From Ectocarpus siliculosus (taxonomy: Eukaryota > Sar > Phaeophyceae > Ectocarpales > Ectocarpaceae): a stretch of DNA of 15,727 bases. Each line of letters opens with the position of its first letter. Within the stretch, counting starts at the first letter, position 1. Below are positions 1 to 6,784 of this stretch, piece by piece. The stretch spans positions 6,609,801 through 6,625,527 of the forward strand of contig FN649727.1 of NCBI GenBank assembly GCA_000310025.1, given 5' to 3'. Made by a program: the position numbers and the translations under genes. Below the pieces are notes generated by a model that was given only the letters and a program-made list of their open reading frames with translations, did no database searches and was not told where the DNA came from.

Positions 1-215
1 GGGGGTCTGGCAGACTAACTCGACGCACTTGCCGCACTGTCATCTTGCGTTTCGTTGTCGGCATCGTCGCCCATGAGTCCCGTAGCGTGTCCTGGTGTGT
101 TTTCCTCGCATTAAATCCTTCTTTCTACCCCCCCCCTCCTTCCACGCGCACAAACTTGTTGCCCGCGTCGTGTTTTTTTGTTTTCGAACTGAACGTCGTC
201 TGTTCTTGGTGGCAG
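1..215 (+). other. Intron of gene 1 (3' part, continues before the window)
   Basis: No family-like exon is seen before the microexon. The stretch has pyrimidine-rich patches (126-138 and 172-183) and ends in the acceptor ttcttggtggcag at 215. The preceding exon, expected to encode the segment before GTVEEK, does not appear in any frame here, so this is the tail of an intron. Confidence 0.65.
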
Positions 216-247
216 GCACGGTGGAGGAAAAAATGTACGAGAAACAG
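216..247 (+). CDS. ERCC6L: Gene 1 microexon encoding GTVEEKMYEKQ (32 nt)
   Basis: This 32-nt exon is flanked by AG at 214-215 (ggcag|gc) and GT at 248-249 (cag|gtgcga). It supplies the last two bases of a Gly codon and then TVEEKMYEKQ. Snf2 proteins carry a GT(V/I)EEKI(Y/F)-type segment at the end of the helicase core, so the match is diagnostic. Read into the following intron, this frame continues without family similarity. Joined to 680 it gives YEKQ-IFKD, as expected for PICH. The preceding exon must end in phase 1 and is not in the window. Confidence 0.85.
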
Positions 248-3200
248 GTGCGAAGCAACTCAAATGAGTGCAACTCCATCGCGTTGTGTGTAGTTGCAGA
301 TATGGCATCCTCACATGGGTGGTCCTTTTTTTTATTGTCCGGGCAACCTGTTCGCTATGCTTGGTTTGTTCGGGCATACCTCTAGGGCACACTGCGTGTT
401 GGTGTGTTCACCACCACTATACAGCTACTGACATAATATAATATGATATGAAATGATATGATATGAAATGATGTGATGTGATATGATATGCATGAGACTG
501 CAAGGAAAGGGTGGACCTGTGTTGCTTCGTGTCCAGGCTGCATGTGTAGAGACTTGAGGCATCTTTTGCGCCTCTTCGCCCCCCCTCCCAGTTCCAATTC
601 TCCCACGCCCTCCCCCCCCCCCTCCATAACTCTTCGCCCCCCTTGCTGTTATTTTCTCGGAAATATTTTTGTTACGAAGATATTTAAGGATGGTTTGAGG
701 CGGACGGTGATGGGCGGTACCGTGAAGCGGAAGAAGAACGTGCGATACTTTTCAAGGTCGGAGTTGAAGCAGCTCTTTACCCTCTACCCCGCGGGAGCCT
801 GCCGGGTAAGTAGACCTACAGTACAGTATTTTTTCTTGGAACAAATATCCGGGCGCTTAAGAAACGGCCTACAAGTATAGTATCGTTTTTTTTTTTCTGA
901 ATATGACGCAACAAATGCATCTCTTATCTATACTTACGTAAGTAGAATATAGTCTAAGATATGTTGGCAATGATTTTTTATTTTCATTTTTGGGGTCGCC
1001 ATTGTATGCATACACAAACAATCGCAGAAAGAGCACGCGTTCGAGATAGAGAATGCATCAATCGGTGGGTCGTGTTACTATTGTACTAGAGTATCTTGTT
1101 CCGGGCCATGTGGCAGGCACGCGTGTTCCGATGCGTACATGCATGTTATGTGTTGGTTGGTTAATTGCCATGGTAATCGGACTACGGTTGCGAATTCTCT
1201 CTTGTTTTGTATGTGGCACGTACGCAGGTGTTGATGCGTATGTCATGGTCGTATTAGGATCCATGGACAATAATTAGAAACGCTGCTTCCGGTGTCGTAT
1301 CTTTGTCGTTGGTATCGTTGTCATGGTCACCGAGTGTTACACAGCAGCACCAGCAGCAGCTCGTGGGCGCTCGAAACACCGTGCGATTTCGACGCCGGTG
1401 TTGTTTGTGACATGTGCACGCTTGCATGTATGCCTCAACATGCGGTGGTTTTGGCGAACACCAGGTACTGGACCAGCTGAACCAGATGCACGGCCCTCTC
1501 AGCGGCAGGCTGGAGGCCGCGGAAAGCCGCGCCCAGCGCGACATCTCGCTCGACGGGCACCTGGACTTCGTGTGCGGCCTGCGGGGTGCCTATGGCGCAA
1601 GGTGTGCTAGAAGATTATGACGGTCGGCCGCCGGCCCTGCTGTAGATGTCGCCGTTGCTGCTCTAGCCCTGGTGTTGGCACGCAAACAAACAGGAATCAA
1701 TGTATTTGTTCTGCAGTGCTTGCTGTGTTTGCCTACGCGTTTTGGTCCCGCCGCCTTTCCTGCATACCGGTGGGGCACCCGTCTTCCACGTTACATTTGC
1801 CCCATGTTATAATACACACAGAAATTTGTAAGTAAATTCATTCACACCATGTTATGTTAGTGTCGTGCGCCCTCGTGTTTGGTCTGTCCGCTGGACGACA
1901 ATTAAAAACGGCCACCCTCTTTGTGTGCCCGCTGTACACATACACATACGTTTACACCGGCTTGTGGGTGCTCGCGACGAAAAACAGTGCCCACGGGGAC
2001 GGCCTCCCGAAAATCGTCCAGCAACCGGCAGCCGAGGGCGATAGCGGTATCGGCGGCGGCGGCGAGGGTGGCTGGCACACGAGAAACCAGATCGACGAGG
2101 AGGAGGACGAGAGCGACGTCGAGGACAGCGACGGCGCCGGCGACGGCGCGAGGGGGATGCGCGGCGGCGGCATGCACGGGTTGCTCGAGGAGGACCTGAT
2201 CGCCCTGGAGCTAGATCTCGACGACGGCGATGATGAAGATGACGATGACGATGACGGAGGCGCGACGATGGCCCCGCGGCCGGCCGGTAGGAAGGGGAAA
2301 GGGCCGTCGCGGTTACTCCGCCGCCATCAGCCGTCAGGGACGGAGTCTTCTTCTTCCAGCGACGACGTCGTGGAGGGTGGGAGTAGACCGGTGCTGGACT
2401 TGAGCGTGGCGGGAGCGGACCGGTCGACGGCGATCGCGCTCAGCGGGGACTCGGATTCCGAGTGCGAGTTCGGTGGTGTTAGCAAGGGCCACGACGTTGT
2501 CGAGTTGATGGACGATGACGACGACGATGGCGGCGGTGGCCGTGCAGATGGTGAGGTGTCCGTGGGGTTACCGCGAACCCCAGTTGCTATCAACGACAGC
2601 GGTGGTGCCTGCAGCAGCGGCAGCGTCGAAGCTTCTCGAGAAGGCCTCGGGACCCCCGAAAGCTGGTCGGTGTCAACCCCGCCCCCCGGGTCGCCTCCGC
2701 CTATTGGTGGGGGATCGGCGCACAACGATAGCCCGATGAGTACTGGCGGCGGCGGGTGCGAGTCTTCCGGGAGCAATTCCCGACCGCTGTGGGAGTGGAA
2801 CGACCAAGAAGAGATGGGGTACGAGGAGGAGAAAGAGACGGTGGGAGGAATTGAAGAGCCCGGGGACTCGGCATCGGCATCCTCGCCGTTCACGTCTGGT
2901 CGCAGCATCGTCGGTGACTTCAGCGGCGGCACGTCTCCCGCCTTCTCCGCTAAGAAGGAAGAGGAGGGAGAGGCGTCGGCTGCAGTCCGGGCCGGCAGAG
3001 AGAGAGCCCGGCGATGGGCCAACGATGAGCTCGGTGTTAGCCCCGTGGCCTCGTCTTCTCCATCTGGTAGAGGCGGTGGTGGTGGCGGCGGAAGCACCGT
3101 CGGAGACACCGCTGAAGAGGGCGAAACCTTAAGGCGAGCGAGCGATGCTTCGAAGAAGGTTTCCGCTGCGAGGAAGAGGGCGAGGGAGTTTGCGGTGGAG

Positions 3201-4475
3201 GAGCTCGGGGCGGAGATGGAGGGTGACGGCCGTCATGGTCTGAGCAGCTCGTACTCCTCAGGAGACGACGATGACACGGAAAGGTGTAACCCGCGTGATG
3301 TGCAAGTGGAGGAGGAACAACAGCATGGGGGCTATCGTAGCTCGGATGATTCTATGGATGGTGGCGTGGAGGCGGTAGCGTTGTACGACGGAGGGGGGAG
3401 CGATGAGGGTGACGGCGTAGACCGTTCATCAACGGGAGGGAATGCCGAAGATGGGTGCGGTGCCGAGGAGGAGGAAACCGTCCGGGACGGAAGCTTTAGC
3501 TCAGCCATAGTGATGGTGGACTCGTCTTCCTCCCCCGCTCGTGCGGCGGCACCAGGAGAGCCGACGGCAACGGCAGACGACAGCCCCGGTACCACCACCA
3601 CCACCAGCGGCAGGAGGTGGAACGACGGCAATGCCGCGGCGCCCTACTGTTCCTCCTTCCCGCCACTGGTCGGCGGGGAGGAGGGGAACGAAGCGGTCGG
3701 AGATCAGTCGCTTCCGAACGACCACCTTCTGTTGGCGACGCCGACGCCGAACAACGGGGATGGTGATGATGGTGGTCCCACGCCAGCGCTTGACGCAACG
3801 GGTCGGGGGGGCTACGGCGGTGCTTGGCCGCAGAGCGTTAGAAGCAGCGTTAGTTCGAGGTCCAGCTACGCGACTGCGGGCTCGAGTCACCCGCAGGACG
3901 TGGACGGGGTGGCAGCCGTGGCGGCAGAATCAAGAGGGGATGAAAGCTTGGGAGGGCACGAACGTGGCGACGGTGATGTCGGGAGTTCAAGCAGACCGAA
4001 GGCATGCTTTGCTTCTCCTTCTTCTGGCGGGGGGGGGGCTGAGAGGAGCCCAGACGGAGGAGCAGCGTGCGACAAGGGCCAGCGCAGCGGCAGCAAGGGA
4101 TTGCAGGAAGCGCCGGTGGAGTTTTCTCCCGTCCCTCCCGCTCCTACTTCAGCCCCATCGTCTCCTGCGGCTGCTGCGGCTGACGGTGCTCATTTCGCAC
4201 CCCCGGCGGCGGCGGCGGCAGCAGCGGTCTGCGCGGCTCACAAGGCGGTTGCCGAGAGCGCCGGTTTCACGTGTCGCCGGTGCTCGTGTGCCGCGGGCGC
4301 GGAGGCGGCGGAGCAGGCGAAGGGCCTGCTGTTCGAGGCCTGGTCGAACGAGAGGGAGGGAGACATGTACGCGGCGATGGGCGTGTGCCTCGAGGCGATA
4401 AAGCTGTGCGATGAGGACATGGAGCTGCACAAGACGATCTCGCGCATCGGCTCCCGCATGGGTTGTCTGTCGTAG
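216..4475 (+). CDS. ERCC6L: ERCC6L/PICH-like Snf2 DNA translocase, C-terminal part, 5' end outside window (exons 216-247, 680-805, 1465-1601, 1988-4475)
   Basis: Known of the family: ERCC6L/PICH is an ATP-dependent Snf2 translocase that coats ultrafine DNA bridges in anaphase and cooperates with Polo kinase, BLM and topoisomerases. Seen here: the spliced exons encode about 926 residues. They begin at the GTVEEKMYEKQ segment just after helicase motif VI, continue through IFKDGLRR and VRYFSRSELKQLF, which match the post-helicase block of PICH, and then ISLDGHL and GASAH, matching the next conserved block. A long acidic, Ser/Gly-rich tail and a C-terminal TPR-like helical pair follow. Phases join cleanly: 0 at 247/680, 0 at 805/1465, and 2+1 at 1601/1988. 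The first exon starts by completing a Gly codon, so upstream exons with the ATPase motifs must exist before position 1. The tail is much richer in low complexity than animal PICH. Confidence is high for the family and moderate for the exact 1601/1988 junction. Confidence 0.85.
248..679 (+). other. Intron of gene 1 (432 nt) with an ATATG minisatellite
   Basis: The donor is GTGCGA and the acceptor ends ACGAAG. The intron is low in GC at its 3' end. It contains a 10-unit pentamer array at 441-490 and C homopolymers around 580-632. No coding signal is seen. Confidence 0.75.
441..490 (+). repeat. Pentanucleotide array, 10 units of ATATG and variants
   Basis: Ten consecutive 5-nt units occur: atatg x6, aaatg x2 and atgtg x2. 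The array lies wholly within the gene 1 intron. It is a simple sequence repeat and probably length-variable. Confidence 0.9.
680..805 (+). CDS. ERCC6L: Gene 1 exon: post-helicase block with RYFS-x-x-EL-x-x-LF motif
   Basis: These 42 codons in phase 0-0 open with IFKDGLRR and contain VRYFSRSELKQLFTL. This is the conserved segment after the helicase core of PICH (KD-x-L-x-R ... RYFS-x-x-EL-x-x-LF). The acceptor is tttttgttacgaag before 680. The donor at 806 is a strong GTAAGT. The exon ends YPAGACR, less conserved, and continues in frame into the exon at 1465. Confidence 0.88.
806..1464 (+). other. Intron of gene 1 (659 nt)
   Basis: The donor is GTAAGT and the acceptor GCGAACACCAG. The first half is AT-rich. 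Short open frames at 1053-1277 and 1292-1480 show no codon bias or family likeness and are left unannotated. Confidence 0.75.
1465..1601 (+). CDS. ERCC6L: Gene 1 exon: helical block with ISLDGHL motif
   Basis: This exon encodes 45 codons plus two bases, after the acceptor gcgaacaccag. It reads VLDQLNQMHG, an Ala/Arg-rich helix, and DISLDGHLDFV, which corresponds to the (D)I-x-LD-x-H(I/L) segment that follows the RYFS block in PICH. The donor chosen is aag|gtgtgc at 1602. It leaves AG, which is completed to a Ser codon at 1988 and gives GASAH, like the family G-x-S-x-H. A donor at 1586 (ggg|gtgcct) is possible but would break this match. Confidence 0.8.
1602..1987 (+). other. Intron of gene 1 (386 nt)
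   Basis: The donor is GTGTGC after aag. The acceptor AAACAG at 1987 lacks a clear pyrimidine tract. These borders give a phase-compatible join and a conserved G-x-S-x-H. A second phase-compatible acceptor lies at 2043-2044. Confidence 0.6.
1988..4475 (+). CDS. ERCC6L: Gene 1 last exon: acidic disordered tail and C-terminal TPR-like helices
   Basis: This open exon of 2488 nt ends at TAG 4473-4475. It starts after gaaaaacag, a weak acceptor lacking a good pyrimidine tract; the same frame is open back to 1854. In order it holds an acidic stretch (2090-2260) with a run of Asp codons, Asp-rich and Ser-rich blocks, a Ser-Thr-Pro motif at 2673-2681, two copies of a basic 19-residue helical motif (2979-3035, 3153-3209), and IVMVDSSSS at 3507-3533. 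Long Gly/Ser/Asp/Ala tracts follow, then an Ala run near 4204-4230, a Cys cluster (TCRRCSC), and a helix pair ending LEAIKLCDEDMELHKTI. The last part fits the C-terminal TPR of PICH. Overlapping ORFs in other frames are shadows of its triplet repeats. Confidence 0.82.
4296..4460 (+). other. C-terminal TPR-like helical pair of gene 1
   Basis: The final 60 or so residues, from EAAEQAKGLLFEAW to SRIGSRMG, form two predicted amphipathic helices with the TPR-like pattern A-x-x-x-G(D)-x-x-A-A...C-LEAIKL. This is followed by a third helix, DMELHKTISRIG. PICH proteins end in a similar lone TPR that mediates protein contacts. The assignment rests on pattern and position and not on an alignment program. 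Confidence 0.6.
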
Positions 4476-5280
4476 TATACTACTGTACCTCAGAGAAAGA
4501 AAGATGTTGACGGTGCTACATAGCCCGGTTGTGCAACGCGAGGTGCATCCCGAGGCTATATTTATGCTATGGTCGGTTGCTTCGTTGACTGGGAGCGGTG
4601 TATAGACTATCTCATCGGCATCATGTTTGTTGTGTTTTTATTTCTGATAAATCTTCGAGACGAATGAACGATGGGCGCATCGAGTGACCGGTCTTATTTA
4701 CTGTATATTCGTCGTATAGGAGGTGCGTGTGTTTTATTGATTGCTGCAGAGGTCATCATCCGCTTGTTTTCTGGTAGTGATGGTGCTCTGTTCGGCACAC
4801 CACGCCCGCCCGTCATTCCCCTCTCTCATTCTCTGCTGCCGTGGCCAAGGCCCCTGTTGTTGGGTGTTTGAAATTCTCGAATGCTCGGGTCTTGGGGGTT
4901 TAAATACTGTGCAGTGGTCTACTGAATCATGTCCTTCATGATGTGCACGTCCGTGGGTGGGTGTGAAAACCCAAAGAGGACACGCAGCAATTGCACGCGC
5001 AAAGAAAACAGCCAAGGAAGTATTCTACGTATATACTACACGTGACTACTTGACTACTACACGTCACTATCTATGTACTTGTAAATTGCACACATCGTGC
5101 TGCGGTATACAGACCGCTCCCTGCTCTTCGTTTTGTGCACCCTTATGAAAAATTGTCTGCACATACATTCACGAGAGATTCGCTAGCCTGCAGCGACGCA
5201 GCGGTGGTACGAGGTTGTAGGTGCAGCAGTAGCGTATGTATATTATTTAGAGCGTCTTCTCTGATCTCTCGTTTCTTCTA

Positions 5281-5361
5281 TGGTTGAAATTGTCCGGAGA
5301 TGTCGAGAGCTGACACTCTGCTAACAGCTTACAGGGAGACGGTGGCCGGACACCATTTCAA
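5281..5361. repeat. Bulged inverted repeat, 14-nt arms, about 48-nt loop
   Basis: TTGAAAT-TGTCCGG at 5284-5297 pairs with the reverse complement of 5346-5361 (TTGAAAT-GG-TGTCCGG), leaving a 2-nt bulge. Inside the loop, AGCTG (5308-5312) can pair with CAGCT (5325-5329), giving a nested stem. It could be a structured RNA or a small foldback element. Confidence 0.7.
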
Positions 5362-5722
5362 CGTTCAACAGTTAGCTCACAGTAGCATAATAATGCCGAT
5401 GTAAGACACAAGTATGCGTACAGCAGTTTGCATCAAATAACACAACGCAAATGTCGATCAACATGATGACAAATCTGGTGGGTACTATACGCAGTTCGTG
5501 TAAATTCCCCCACGCGCGCAGGCAGACGTGATTACCAAGTAACAAGCCCAATATGGCAATATGGTGACCCGACACACACATATATATTTCCGAACTGACA
5601 CACTATCATCCATTATATTGTCCCAAGAGGTGAGCGTTCTAGATTCCAGACCAGTCTGGTCCCCGATACCCCGATTTTCTGACATGGCGGCGGCGCTTGT
5701 TGGGCGTTTGCTTGCTGCGGTC

Positions 5723-5764
5723 GAGAGAGCTCAACCGAGAGAGCCGAACGGAGAGAGCCGAACC
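5723..5764 (+). repeat. Three tandem copies of a 14-nt GAGAGAG unit
   Basis: Units are gagagagctcaacc, gagagagccgaacg and gagagagccgaacc. They abut exactly at 5723, 5737 and 5751. The array lies in the intergenic region about 0.9 kb before gene 2. Confidence 0.85.
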
Positions 5765-6634
5765 GTCAGACACGCACACACTCCCCTGTGAGCACGGGAA
5801 ACAGACGGACGGACGGGTAGATGCTCCGCTATTACAGGCACGGGTCGTATTTTTAGAGCTTTTACTCGAGTATTTTCAACGACATCGAGAGAACGTCATT
5901 CGTTTGATTTGAGTGTGGAGACAAACAAGCTCTCCTACATATACTGTTGTACATGCAGCTTTCCCAGACCCTCTCATCATCATCGTTTTACTCGCAGAGC
6001 CTGGGTTGTGCGTGAGCTCTCAGGGGGGAACAAGAAGGGAGAGGTGAGCGGTCATTCCGAGACGGAAATAGGGGAGACAGAGAGAGGGAGACAGAGAGCC
6101 CAACCCACCCAACGGCACATAGCAAGCTGCTGAGATGACCTTTGGATCATCCCTCCCGTTCCTGTGTGTAAGAAGTAAGAAGAGAACGGCGGACGGACGG
6201 CCTTCTGATGCTGTTTTTTTCACTGTTTTTTTCTTACTCTCTTTTCAAGATCCAGTTTCCGAAACGAAAAACCAACCAACGGATGCGGTGTAAGTGTGAC
6301 CGCTCCCGCGCATTCTGTCTCACACCCTCTCTCCATTCGTCACACACATCACAGGCAAGCAGCGCACGCAGAGGGGGGTGGCTAGCGGGTGCTTCGTGAA
6401 GCACACGTCACCTTGGGGCAGCATTTTTCACGGCGCTGAGTGGTGGGCTTGGTCAATCTTGCTGCTGAGAGCGAGCGGCGTCTAGGCTTCGATACTGTAC
6501 TGCAACAGCGAAAGAAGCAAATTGTGGGGTAGGTCGGTCATCTGCTGCCCCTTTAGTGCGCGCACCCTGGAAAGTTAGTTGGGCGGGACAGAGAGGAGCA
6601 CTAGGACACACTGCTGCTGTCTGCCTGCGCCGCC

Positions 6635-6784
6635 ATGGCCGAGCCCTCCCTCGTGGGGGCCATCAGCGAAGGGAGGAGGGTCCCCGCGGTCACCGTGTTC
6701 GGGTGGGATGACGTCTTGTGCCCGACGACCCATGCCAAGCTGGAGCGAAACAGTCGTGCTGAGAGCAAGCAGGAGCGAATACAG
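6635..6784 (+). CDS. Gene 2 exon 1 with HAD motif I variant FGWDDVL
   Basis: The ATG at 6635 sits in a strong context (cgccATGG) and is the first after an in-frame TAG at 6602-6604. Fifty codons run to CAG at 6784, followed by the donor GTGGGT. Reading through meets TAA at 6805-6807, so splicing is needed. The exon carries VFGWDDVLCPTT and ends in a charged helix (KLERNSRAESKQERIQ) that continues naturally into LLNVGQSVVRLV of the next exon. Confidence 0.75.

Larger units (their letters stand above)
4476..6634. other. Intergenic region: 3' flank of gene 1 and 5' flank of gene 2
   Basis: The first 450 bases after the gene 1 stop are T/G-rich, as expected for a 3' UTR, but no definite polyadenylation signal can be assigned. 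Further on there is a bulged inverted repeat (5281-5361) and a 14-nt tandem repeat (5723-5764). The part nearer gene 2 shifts to A/C- and GA-rich sequence. Short ORFs here look random. A promoter must lie before 6635 but no TATA box or initiator is evident. Confidence 0.6.

Noticed and set aside
441-490. CRISPR-like or regulatory array
   Set aside because: It is a 5-nt simple repeat without spacers.
1854-1987. Apparent start of the 873-codon frame at ATG 1854 with a hydrophobic N-terminus like a signal peptide
   Set aside because: Upstream exons match ERCC6L and join in phase at 1988, so this stretch is intron sequence that happens to be open and the hydrophobic peptide is not real.
2327-3109. 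260-codon open frame on the - strand opposite gene 1
   Set aside because: Ser/Pro-rich shadow of the Asp/Gly/Ser-coding + strand exon; no motif or conserved block.
3541-4401. 286-codon + strand frame overlapping the last exon of gene 1
   Set aside because: Arg-rich out-of-frame reading of GC-rich triplets; the frame ending at 4475 carries the TPR-like end and continues the conserved exons.
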